A DNA stretch of 38,061 bases from Planctomycetaceae bacterium (GTDB lineage: Bacteria > Planctomycetota > Planctomycetia > Pirellulales > Pirellulaceae), in assembly GCA_002726245.1 (NCBI GenBank), contig PBSM01000274.1:1-38061 (forward strand). Direction: 5' to 3'. Under the pieces are notes generated by a model, which saw only the letters and a list, made by a program, of their open reading frames with translations, was not told where the DNA came from and did not search any database. Shown here in pieces: positions 22,751 to 30,618 of this stretch (the stretch's first letter is position 1; each line of letters begins with the position of its first letter). Both the position numbers and the translations under genes were made by a program.

Positions 22751-24160
22751 ATGCAACACCAACGGATCTGCCCCGGCCCGCTTGACCGTCGATCGTTTCT
22801 GACGATCGGAGGATTGAGCCTTGGTGCATTGACAAGTGGTATCAGCCCGAATCTATCGCAGTTGCTTGCGAATGAAGAGGTGAGTTCCACTGCGAACAAA
22901 GACTTTTCGGTCATCTTGCTTTGGGCGAACGGTGGGCCAAGCCATCTCGAAACGTTCGACCTGAAGCCCGAAGCGCCGGCCGAGTACCGCGGCGAGTTCA
23001 ATCCGATTCCCACGAACGTTCCGGGCATTGAGATCTGCGAACTGCTACCGAACTTGGCCAAGATGGCCGACAAGTTCTCGATCGTTCGCAGCCTGCACCA
23101 CAATCGGAACGAACACTCCGGCGGCACATGTCGCTTTCTTTCTGGTTACTCTCCAATCGCGGCAAATCCGTCCGACGCCGAGTGCCCGGAATTGGGATCG
23201 GTCGTGGCGAATCAGCTCGAATCTCAGCAGAAGGACATTCCACTCTTCGTTGCCAATACGAAGTTCTACGGCGGCGGGCCGGCATATCTGGGTGCGGCGT
23301 ATGCTCCGTTCATGCCGACCGCAAACCCGATCACTTCGTCGGGGGACAACAGTTACGATCCGGTTCCGCTGTTCGGGGCAAAGGGCGGCGGACTGCAGGC
23401 TCAGCAAGATGCACTGGCGGAACTGAAGAAACGCGATTCGCTGCTGAAAACGTTCGACAACTTCCGTCGCGAGTTGGACCGAACGGGTTCGATGAAGTCG
23501 CTGGACAAACTCAACGAGCGGGCAATGGCGATGTTGACCAGCCCGCGGACGGCCGACGCTTTCAATCTGTCCAAGGAACGGCAGGAGGTTCATGACAGGT
23601 ACGGCGCTACGAACTGGGGCAAGAGCTTGTTGCTTGCGAGGCGGCTTGTCGAATCAGGTGTCCGCTTCGTGCAGATGCAAGCAACATTCCGACTATCGAA
23701 GGAAGCGGGCCGAACGAGTAACTGGGATGATCATTCGGTGAATACGCACACATTCAAAGCGTATCGCGAACGCATGCCGGTGTTTGACGTTGCCGTTCCT
23801 GCGTTGATTGAAGATCTCTACGCCCGTGGCATGGACAAGAAGGTCTTGTTTGTCTTCTGCGGCGAGTTTGGCCGCACGCCGTTGATTCGGCATCAAGACA
23901 AAAGCAAACGCCCTGGGCGCGACCACTGGTCGAAGGCGATGAGCATCTTCCTGGCGGGTGGCGGCTTAAAGATGGGACAAGTTGTTGGCGCGACGAACCC
24001 ACGTGGCGAGCATCCCATCGAACGGACGATGGACAGCAACTGCCTGCTCGCAACGATCTATCGGCAGTTCGGAATCAACACCAAACAACTCTATTACGAC
24101 AACAGCGGTCGTCCCGTCCCAATCCTTGCGGATGGCGAACCGATCGCCGAGTTGCTTTGA
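22751..24160 (+). CDS. DUF1501 domain-containing protein (Tat-exported)
   Basis: This 469-residue DUF1501 protein has the leader LDRRSFLTIGGLSLGALTSG, a twin-arginine signal. Hallmarks are LLWANGGPSHLETFDLKPEA, FVFCGEFGRTPLIR and GRDHWSKAMSIFLAGGG. ATG 22751 was preferred to GTG 22739, which touches the repeat upstream. It is the last gene of the plus-strand module and lies 75 nt behind its cytochrome-linked partner. Of the four DUF1501 proteins, its motif DLKPEAPAEYRGEFNPI is closest to that of the gene at 6912. Confidence 0.94.
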   Translation: MQHQRICPGPLDRRSFLTIGGLSLGALTSGISPNLSQLLANEEVSSTANKDFSVILLWANGGPSHLETFDLKPEAPAEYRGEFNPIPTNVPGIEICELLPNLAKMADKFSIVRSLHHNRNEHSGGTCRFLSGYSPIAANPSDAECPELGSVVANQLESQQKDIPLFVANTKFYGGGPAYLGAAYAPFMPTANPITSSGDNSYDPVPLFGAKGGGLQAQQDALAELKKRDSLLKTFDNFRRELDRTGSMKSLDKLNERAMAMLTSPRTADAFNLSKERQEVHDRYGATNWGKSLLLARRLVESGVRFVQMQATFRLSKEAGRTSNWDDHSVNTHTFKAYRERMPVFDVAVPALIEDLYARGMDKKVLFVFCGEFGRTPLIRHQDKSKRPGRDHWSKAMSIFLAGGGLKMGQVVGATNPRGEHPIERTMDSNCLLATIYRQFGINTKQLYYDNSGRPVPILADGEPIAELL

Positions 24161-24210
24161 GTTTGACAGGACACGTTGCAATCATCGAAGTGGCTCATTC
24201 TCGAATCTTC

Positions 24211-24403
24211 GCCCCGAAGGGGCAGCCCGATGTCAGCCCAGGGCGACGCCCTGGGTTGTGATAGCAAAAACGCCACAGAGCCCTGAAAGGGCGGCATTAT
24301 GGCAGAGCCGAGATAGTACCGCCCTTTCAGGGCTTTGATTTTGGATTTTACAGGTTTCCCAGGGCGTTGCCCTGGGCTGACATATCGATGCCCCGTTGGG
24401 GTG
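24211..24403. repeat. Nested palindrome cluster, second copy
   Basis: Hairpins in order are GCCCCGAAGGGGC (24211-24223), CCCAGGGC-GAC-GCCCTGGG (about 24237-24255), GAGCCCTGAAAGGGCGG, then CCGCCCTTTCAGGGCT, CCCAGGGC-GTT-GCCCTGGG and CCCCGTTGGGG. The two halves mirror each other, making one large imperfect palindrome of about 190 nt. The block beginning ATGTCAGCCCAGGGC is nearly identical to 8518-8543. It lies in the 464-nt gap between the DUF1501 gene and the aldolase gene. Confidence 0.75.
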
Positions 24404-24450
24404 GAAGAAACCCAGCTAAGTAACGACCGATGAACAACTGTCGCTTCTTT

Positions 24451-24517
24451 GTAGGACGGATTGCCAATCCGTCTGCGGCGAAACAGACGGATTAGCAATA
24501 TTAGCAATCCGTCCTAC
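24451..24517. repeat. Inverted pair of GTAG-headed hairpins
   Basis: GTAG (24451-24454) with stem GACGGATTG/CAATCCGTC is followed by its inverted partner, which ends in GCAATCCGTC and CTAC (24514-24517). The arms GTAGGACGGATTGC and GCAATCCGTCCTAC match exactly. After this pair, up to the aldolase start at 24625, nothing else was recognised. Confidence 0.75.
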
Positions 24518-24624
24518 GACAATTATTGATCGTCCGATCCTAACCATATGGACGGCCAGTCGGGGCTAAGAAAACACAAGTAACGTCAAGACGCGATTTG
24601 AGTGTGCGTACGAGAATTCAATCC

Positions 24625-25545
24625 ATGTCCACATTCGACCTCTCTCCGTACCACGGCATCTTCCCGGCGGGCATGACATTCTTTGATGCCGAAGGAAACC
24701 TCGACACGAAGGCGACGCTTGATCACTGGCATTGGCTTGTCGATCAAGGAGTGCACGGGCTGGTGGTCGCCGGAACGAGTGGCGAGTTTATCGCATTGAC
24801 GATCGAAGAGCGGATGGAGTTGATTCGCCTGGCGGTCGAGCACTTCGGCGGTAAGCTTCCGATCATCGCGGGCACTGGGCACAATGCGACGAAGCTGACA
24901 GTTGATATCTCGCGCGAGGCGCAGGAGATCGGTGTTGATGCCTTCATTGTGATTCTGCCTTACTACAGCAAGCCGCCGATGGAGTCGGTTATGAATCACT
25001 ACCGGACGCTGCGGCAGAAGACCGATCGGCCGGTAATGCTTTACAACAACCCAAACAACACCGCCTGCCCTGCGCTCACGCCGAAGCAAGTAGCTCAGCT
25101 TGTGGAAGAAGACGTCGTGCATATGGTCAAGAGCACGATGGAGTCAGTTGTGCCGGTGCACGATTTGTCGCTGTTGGTCGGCGATGAGATGCGCGTCTTT
25201 TACGGAAGTTTTCTGTCAGCCTATGAAGCTTTCGCTGCCGGTGCACACGGTTGGGTGAGCGGCGTTTTGAACGTGGCGACAGGCCCAGCGATCGAGATGT
25301 ATCGAGCCGTCGTCGAAGAAAAGAACATCGAGCGGGGCTTCGAGCTTTGGAAGCACATCTTGCCGATCGTTCATCTTTACACTTATCAGAAGCTTGGACC
25401 GGCCGCGGACATTCCCATCTATCGCGGGATGTTACAGCTTTGGGGGCGGCACGGCGGTTACTCGCGCGAACCGTTTTCGGCCTTGACCGAACAACAGCTA
25501 GGGCTGCTGCGTGAAGAGCTGCGTATTGCTGGCTGGCTCGACTAA
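24625..25545 (+). CDS. DapA-family aldolase (dihydrodipicolinate synthase family)
   Basis: This 306-residue class I aldolase of the DHDPS/N-acetylneuraminate lyase family forms a Schiff base between a lysine and a 2-keto acid. Motifs are VVAGTSGEF, the catalytic Tyr140 in LYNNP and the Schiff-base Lys169 in HMVKST. The start at 24625 gives the normal N-terminus before the first barrel strand. It sits 34 nt upstream of a galactonate-dehydratase-like gene on the same strand, which points to cleavage of a 2-keto-3-deoxy sugar acid rather than lysine synthesis. The exact substrate cannot be fixed from the sequence. Confidence 0.9.
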   Translation: MSTFDLSPYHGIFPAGMTFFDAEGNLDTKATLDHWHWLVDQGVHGLVVAGTSGEFIALTIEERMELIRLAVEHFGGKLPIIAGTGHNATKLTVDISREAQEIGVDAFIVILPYYSKPPMESVMNHYRTLRQKTDRPVMLYNNPNNTACPALTPKQVAQLVEEDVVHMVKSTMESVVPVHDLSLLVGDEMRVFYGSFLSAYEAFAAGAHGWVSGVLNVATGPAIEMYRAVVEEKNIERGFELWKHILPIVHLYTYQKLGPAADIPIYRGMLQLWGRHGGYSREPFSALTEQQLGLLREELRIAGWLD

Positions 25546-25579
25546 GTATAGGTTGGCCTTGTCAAACCACGGGAGCAAC

Positions 25580-26761
25580 ATGCGCGTCACGAAGCTTGAA
25601 ACGAAGTTGATCGGCCTCGGCTTTCGCAACTGTATTGTCGTCGAGATCCATACCGACGACGGAGTTGTTGGATTCGGCGAGACGGTGTTGAAACGTCGTA
25701 GTAAGACGGTCGAGCAGAACATACATGAGCTTGGGCGTTATCTCGTTGGCCAAGATCCGATGCGGACCGAAGATCATCACGAAAAGATGTATCGAGATTC
25801 TTTTTGGGTCGGCGGGCCGCTGCATGGTTCGGCCATCAGTGCGGTCGATGTTGCGCTTTGGGATATCAAGGGCAAAGCATTTGGAGCGCCGATCTATCAG
25901 CTTCTGGGTGGTGCTACGCGAGATCGAATTCCGGTCTACTGCCATTGCCCTGCGGGTGCTTCGCCCGCGGAGTTCGCCGCGAACCTGGTTCGTTGCAAAG
26001 ATTGGGGTTACTTCGCCGCCAAGACGACTCTGCCGCTGTTTTATGGCGGCGGGGCTGCGACCGACAAACAAGGATACTCCGGGGCTCGAGGCAATATCCC
26101 AGCAACCTGGCGCGAGACGGAGTGGTTGCCAACAGATACGTTTGATCGCATCGCTGAGTTCTTCGTGGCGGCGAGAGAAGCGGTCGGACCCGATTTCGAA
26201 CTCGCTGTCGATTGCCACGGCCGATTGAATCCGGCGGATGCGATTCAATTGTGCGAAGCGTTAGCGCCGTTCAAGCTGATGTTCATCGAAGAGCCCACAC
26301 CGCCGGAAGACGCAGGTGCGTTGCGCGAAGTCGCGGCGAGATCGGTCACACGGATTGCTTCCGGCGAGCGACTCGCTTCGGTGTACGAAGTCCGGCCATT
26401 TCTCGAGTCACGCTCGCTGGCGATTCTACAAGTCGATCTCGCCAATTGCGGCGGCATTACGGCTGGGAAGAAGATCGCGGCGCTTGCCGAGTCGCATTGC
26501 GTATCGATGTGCCCACACAATCCAAACGGCCCGCTTGCCACCGCCGCCGCCGTTCAACTAATGGCGGCGATTCCGAATTGCTTCATGCTCGAAATGATCG
26601 GCTCGCCGCAAGACCTTGAACTGCACCGTCAGATGGCACCCGCCGCACTCCAACCGACCAACGGCTATATTCCTTTGCCAACGGCACCAGGACTCGGAGT
26701 GGAGCCTTCTCCTGACTGTGGGGAATCGTTTCCGTACCAGGCGTTCGAAGGTTGGCGATAA
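25580..26761 (+). CDS. Mandelate racemase/enolase family dehydratase, galactonate dehydratase-like
   Basis: This 393-residue enolase-superfamily enzyme removes water from a sugar acid using a Mg-stabilised enolate. Metal and acid/base residues are visible: Asp211 and His213 in VDCHGR, Glu237/238 in FIEEP, Glu263 in SGERL, His313 in CPHNP and Glu338 in MLEMIG. The Asp-x-His pattern and the late His match the D-galactonate dehydratase subgroup. ATG 25580 has GGGAG just upstream and starts at the first family strand. Together with the aldolase it forms a two-step sugar-acid pathway (dehydration, then cleavage). D-Galactonate itself is only the nearest guess. Confidence 0.88.
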   Translation: MRVTKLETKLIGLGFRNCIVVEIHTDDGVVGFGETVLKRRSKTVEQNIHELGRYLVGQDPMRTEDHHEKMYRDSFWVGGPLHGSAISAVDVALWDIKGKAFGAPIYQLLGGATRDRIPVYCHCPAGASPAEFAANLVRCKDWGYFAAKTTLPLFYGGGAATDKQGYSGARGNIPATWRETEWLPTDTFDRIAEFFVAAREAVGPDFELAVDCHGRLNPADAIQLCEALAPFKLMFIEEPTPPEDAGALREVAARSVTRIASGERLASVYEVRPFLESRSLAILQVDLANCGGITAGKKIAALAESHCVSMCPHNPNGPLATAAAVQLMAAIPNCFMLEMIGSPQDLELHRQMAPAALQPTNGYIPLPTAPGLGVEPSPDCGESFPYQAFEGWR

Positions 26762-26772
26762 CCCGTTCTTCC

Positions 26773-26825
26773 GTAGGTCCGCATCGCCGAGGCGGACTCG
26801 GTCTCTCTCGGCGAGAGAGACCCAC
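26773..26825. repeat. Palindrome pair between convergent genes
   Basis: GTAG (26773-26776) precedes stem GTCCGC...GCGGAC (26777-26797). A second palindrome GTCTCTCTC-GGC-GAGAGAGAC (26801-26821) is perfect and is followed by CCAC, which reads GTGG on the minus strand. The loop cores GCC/GGC match the pairs at 1784 and 6654. It fills the 76-nt gap between two converging genes and is a good candidate for a two-way terminator. Confidence 0.65.
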
Positions 26826-26837
26826 AGAAGGCGGAAC

Positions 26838-28652
26838 TCACTCCTGAGCTACATGACACAGCACGCAGGTTGCCGCAAGCGACTGGTGATTCGTGCGATG
26901 ATGCTCAGGATCGTACGGTGTCATATCGCTGTGGCAATGACGACAGTCGATGCCTCGTTCGAGGCTCCGCCTGTGAACCTTCTCGAAGTGCCAGTAACCG
27001 GGCCGCGGTTTCGCCAGCAACTCGTCCATGTCATGGCAGGAAATACAACGCTCCGTCGTGGCAGCTCGGTTAGTGTTGTCAAAGCCTAACTCGGTCCGCA
27101 CCGCACGCGCGGCGACTCGTCCAGTGACGATACACGGTCCAAGGAATGTTCCTTCAAGCGCCGCCATACCATTAATGCCCGCAAGCCCGGCCAGTTCACC
27201 AACGGCGTACAAGCCTGGAATCGATTGCTCGTCTTTATCGAGCACGCGACAAGTCAAATCAATCGCGACGCCGCCCATGCTCTTGCGGGTCAGCGGATAC
27301 GCTTGCATCGCGTAGAACGGAGGCGTTGCGATCTTCAGCGACATCTCACGACTTTTTGCGTCATCGCGGGTAAAGCGGCCGAAGTCGAGGTCTTCGCCAT
27401 CGTCGATCATGGCGTTGTAGCGGCGTATCGTCTCAGCAAGCGATTTGGCTGGTAAACCTGCTTGTTCTGCCAGTTCTTCCAATGTGTCAGCCGACTTCAT
27501 CAGAGTCGGATTCTGGAAGATGGTCTTTTCGACGTGACCAAAGTCCGCCCAATCCGAGCCGGAGACGACGAACTTCGGCTTACTTGCCTCGTCGAATACG
27601 AACCATAGCGTCGCATCTTCCTGTCGCAGAAGCTTCGGCATCACTTCCTTGGCCCAGTTAAGCAGGTTCGCGAAACGCTGCCCCTTCGAGTTCACGATGA
27701 TGCCGTACATATTCGCGGCACTCAAACCGCGATCGCTGTCGGGATAGCGAGGATCGGGAATTCCCGTGAAATAGTTCCACTGATGGTCCATCTTCGTTAA
27801 GTCAGCACCAGCGCTCTGCGCCAACCGATGGCCATGCCCGACGGAGTTCCGGCCGGAGCCAGCCAGGATCCGATCGGGGAAACGAAACTCGGTCGGCCAG
27901 AACTCACGCACCATTTCCAGGTTGCTTTGAAAGCCTCCCGTCGCGAGGATGACTGTACGGGCGTGTCGATGTCGCTCGTCGCCGGTTCGTGTGTTACGTG
28001 TGATCACGCCCGAGACACGGCCATCGACATTCAGCAGCAGCTCGACTTTCGTGTTCCAAACGAAACGGATGTTGTCGAACTCCAAGCAATCGCGATAGAT
28101 CGGAGTCACTAGCCCGACGCCTCGTCCGCTCGGTTGATGAAAACGATCGACGGTATTGCCGGGAGCAGTCTCAACGCTCGCGAACTCGACTCCCAGTTCG
28201 GTCAGCCAGTCATAGATCTCTCGTTTCGAGTGATCAACGTAGTAGCGAACCCACTCCGCATCGGCGTCCTCTCCCCAACGAATGAAATCTTCGTAGGCCA
28301 GGTCTGGCGAGTCCTCGATTCCTTGCCGCGTTTGAGTTGGCGTCTGAACAATGCTGACACCTCCCTGCGACATCACGGCATGGCCACCGAAAACGGATGC
28401 CATATCAACGACGGTTACGTCGAGGCCGCTGCGGCCAAGCTCCAACGCCGCGGAGAGTCCGGAGATGCCGGCACCCACCACGATGACATCCGACTTCAAA
28501 TCTCGATCGTCCGGCACGGCTTGAGACTCCGGGTTTGAATCCGCGGCATCAGCCACTGACGGAAGCGGATCACCAGCGAGGAAGGGGAAGATGAGCGCGA
28601 AGACTGACAAGCAGATTGCCGCCAAGGTGGAACAAATGCACCAACGTTTCAT
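26838..28652 (-). CDS. Periplasmic flavocytochrome c: FAD-dependent reductase with C-terminal three-heme tail
   Basis: This 604-residue protein belongs to the fumarate reductase/succinate dehydrogenase flavoprotein family. After an N-terminal signal (about residues 1-37), FAD binding is shown by VIVVGAGISGLSAALELGRS near residue 55 and by the C-terminal GINGMAALEGTFLGPCIVTG. The substrate domain has GRGVGLVTPIYRDCLEF and KSMGGVAIDL. Residues 536-540, 570-574 and 596-600 are three c-type heme motifs, CISCH, CRHCH and CVLCH, and spare histidines between them could complete bis-His ligation. In Shewanella Fcc3 the heme domain is N-terminal and holds four hemes; here it is C-terminal with three. 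The substrate (fumarate, urocanate, a ketosteroid or other) is open. Confidence 0.88.
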   Translation of the reverse strand: MKRWCICSTLAAICLSVFALIFPFLAGDPLPSVADAADSNPESQAVPDDRDLKSDVIVVGAGISGLSAALELGRSGLDVTVVDMASVFGGHAVMSQGGVSIVQTPTQTRQGIEDSPDLAYEDFIRWGEDADAEWVRYYVDHSKREIYDWLTELGVEFASVETAPGNTVDRFHQPSGRGVGLVTPIYRDCLEFDNIRFVWNTKVELLLNVDGRVSGVITRNTRTGDERHRHARTVILATGGFQSNLEMVREFWPTEFRFPDRILAGSGRNSVGHGHRLAQSAGADLTKMDHQWNYFTGIPDPRYPDSDRGLSAANMYGIIVNSKGQRFANLLNWAKEVMPKLLRQEDATLWFVFDEASKPKFVVSGSDWADFGHVEKTIFQNPTLMKSADTLEELAEQAGLPAKSLAETIRRYNAMIDDGEDLDFGRFTRDDAKSREMSLKIATPPFYAMQAYPLTRKSMGGVAIDLTCRVLDKDEQSIPGLYAVGELAGLAGINGMAALEGTFLGPCIVTGRVAARAVRTELGFDNTNRAATTERCISCHDMDELLAKPRPGYWHFEKVHRRSLERGIDCRHCHSDMTPYDPEHHRTNHQSLAATCVLCHVAQE

Positions 28653-28764
28653 CGGAAGACCTCACGAAGGCACTCGTAAGCGATTGCAGGACGTTGCGAC
28701 AAGCATCGCTGCTCGGACAGCAACAAGCAAGCGTTGGCACTCGGCATCGGCTCGGTTCGACGGC

Positions 28765-28793
28765 GTGAGCATCGCCCTGCAAAGTGCTACAAT
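28765..28793 (+). promoter_or_regulatory. Candidate extended -10 promoter for the alpha/beta hydrolase
   Basis: TGCTACAAT at 28785-28793 is an extended -10 element one base from TATAAT. The -35 position (about 28765-28770, GTGAGC) is weak. The start codon follows at 28827, leaving a leader of about 27 nt. Confidence 0.35.
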
Positions 28794-28826
28794 CCGTCCC
28801 GTGCCACTCATGCGATGGAGAGAAGA

Positions 28827-29693
28827 ATGAGAGCGAAAGTCCGGAATACGGAGATCTACTTCGATGTTGACGGCTTGGGTTTGGCTCCCGTTGGTAACTG
28901 TCTAGTGGAGCGGCCCCCGCTGTTCTTGCTGCACGGAGGGCCGGGCAGCGACCATTCAAGTTTCAAGACTCAATGCACCGCCAACCTTCGCGACAGTGCG
29001 CAGTTAGTTTACGTCGATCATCGCGGCTCGGGACGCAGTTCAGAAGCGAATCCGGAGACACATACGCTCGATAACAACATCGACGATCTAGAAGCCTTGC
29101 GGCAGCATCTCGGATTGGAACGCATCTCGATCCTTGGCTCTTCTTACGGTGGCATGGTCGCTCAAGGCTATGCGATCCGTTATCCGCAACGTACGGCCAA
29201 CCTAATCCTGGTCGCGACAGCGCCGAGCTACCACTTCCTCGAAGATGCCAAACGTATTCTGCGGGAGCGAGGAACACCGGACCAGATTCGCGTCTGCGAG
29301 TGGCTGTGGGACGGCACGTTCGAGTCTCAGGAAGAGTTGTATGAGTACTACAAAGTAATGGGGCCGATGTACGCAACGTCGTTCGACCCGGAAGCGTTTG
29401 AGAAAGGGTGGTGTCGGGGGATCAGAAACTTTACGCAGTTGAACCTCGGCTTCCGTACCTTCCTTCGGACGTTTGATTTCGTCGAAGACTTAAAGACGAT
29501 CCCGTGCCCAACGTTAGTGTTGGGCGGTGCTCACGATTGGATCTGTGCGCCCAATCATTCACGCGTCTTGGCGGAGCAGATTCCACGCGCTCACCTCAAG
29601 ATCTTCGCAGAGAGTGCTCACTCGATCGCCCAAGATGAGCCGGAAGCATTCGACGCTGCCGTGCGAGGATTTCTTACGTACGCGCAGGGGTAG
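28827..29693 (+). CDS. Alpha/beta hydrolase, proline iminopeptidase-like
   Basis: This 288-residue hydrolase has the S33-type oxyanion motif HGGPG (residues 36-40), the nucleophile elbow GSSYGG (Ser106), an Asp in GGAHDWICAP and a His in ESAHSIAQDEP, completing the triad. Proline iminopeptidases, which free N-terminal proline from peptides, share this layout, but so do esterases and lactonases. No signal peptide is seen. ATG 28827 was chosen because GGAGAG lies 5-10 nt upstream; ATG 28815 is the alternative. It diverges from the flavocytochrome gene. Confidence 0.88.
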   Translation: MRAKVRNTEIYFDVDGLGLAPVGNCLVERPPLFLLHGGPGSDHSSFKTQCTANLRDSAQLVYVDHRGSGRSSEANPETHTLDNNIDDLEALRQHLGLERISILGSSYGGMVAQGYAIRYPQRTANLILVATAPSYHFLEDAKRILRERGTPDQIRVCEWLWDGTFESQEELYEYYKVMGPMYATSFDPEAFEKGWCRGIRNFTQLNLGFRTFLRTFDFVEDLKTIPCPTLVLGGAHDWICAPNHSRVLAEQIPRAHLKIFAESAHSIAQDEPEAFDAAVRGFLTYAQG

Positions 29694-29784
29694 CCACGGG
29701 CTTCAGTCCTTGCCCTTTCCCACATCCGTCGCCTCCTCCGACCCCGTGTCGATGGAGCAACGATTGGAAAGCTACCAGGAGCGT

Positions 29785-29858
29785 GTAGGCCGGAACAAGT
29801 CTTCGCAGTTCCGGCAATCGGACTGCTGCCGGAACTGCGAAGACTTGTTCCGGCCTAC
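29785..29858. repeat. Perfect inverted pair of GTAG-headed hairpins between convergent genes
   Basis: Two 32-nt arms (29785-29816 and 29827-29858) are exactly complementary around a 10-nt loop. Each arm itself is a hairpin: GTAG, then GCCGGAAC, an 11-nt loop, then GTTCCGGC. The outer edges are GTAG and CTAC. It lies between the alpha/beta hydrolase and frr, which converge, so it is likely to end both transcripts. A diverged single arm is found at 4145-4176. Confidence 0.8.
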
Positions 29859-29898
29859 CATTTACCATCTGTATCCATCAATTCACGACTGACAGAAC

Positions 29899-30459
29899 CT
29901 AGCCTTCCATGACTTCGGCTTCACGTTTCTTGGTCGAGTCCGTCACCTGATCCTCGTACTTCTTGGTCAGGTTCTGAATTTCTTCTTTCGTGTCGTCGCG
30001 GATGTCTTCGCTGATTTCTTTGTCTTTCTCAGCCTGCTCCGCCGCTTTGTTTCCGTCACGGCGGATATTGCGAATCGAAACCTTCGCCTCTTCGCCCAAC
30101 TCTTTGATCCGCCCCACCATCTTCTTCCGGACTTCGCCCGACAGCGGCGGAATGTTAATCCGAATAAGACGGCCGTCGCTCTGTGGGTTAAAGCCGAGAT
30201 CACTGGCGATGATTGCCTTCTCGATGTCCTTGATGGTACTGGGATCGTAAGGGCGGATCACGATCTGCGTTGGTTCTGGAGCACCAACGGAAGCGAGCTG
30301 CTTGATCGGCGTCGGCGAGCCGTAGACTTCGACGCGGAGTGAATCGACCAAGCCTGGATTAGCTCGCCCCGTGCGAATCCCGGCCAAGCTCGATTTCAGG
30401 TGTGTGATCGCCTTCTCCATGCGATCTTCGGCGTCGAGGAGGATGTCGTCTGCGGACAT
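29899..30459 (-). CDS. frr: Ribosome recycling factor
   Basis: This 186-residue protein has the usual RRF length. With EF-G it splits the ribosome after translation termination. Conserved pieces are RTGRANPGLVDSLRVEVYGS, TPIKQLASVGAPEPTQIVI and RIKELGEEAKVSIRNIRRDG, the last part of the three-helix bundle. ATG 30459 (MSADDILLDAEDRMEKAI) matches family starts; an in-frame ATG 42 codons further up would add an unrelated leader. In many bacteria frr follows pyrH and tsf, but here it stands alone and diverges from an MFS gene. Confidence 0.97.
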   Translation of the reverse strand: MSADDILLDAEDRMEKAITHLKSSLAGIRTGRANPGLVDSLRVEVYGSPTPIKQLASVGAPEPTQIVIRPYDPSTIKDIEKAIIASDLGFNPQSDGRLIRINIPPLSGEVRKKMVGRIKELGEEAKVSIRNIRRDGNKAAEQAEKDKEISEDIRDDTKEEIQNLTKKYEDQVTDSTKKREAEVMEG

Positions 30460-30618
30460 GGCTATCGTCAGTGCGGGGCTTGCGGTGGGAATCAAATGTG
30501 CGGCAGAAACGTTATGATACGGCTCGTCGATTGAAGACGCTAGACGTGTCGATTCGTGCGCTAGATCACCGATGGCTTGTTTCACTTCTGCAACCGCCCC
30601 CTTACCGACAGACCCTGA

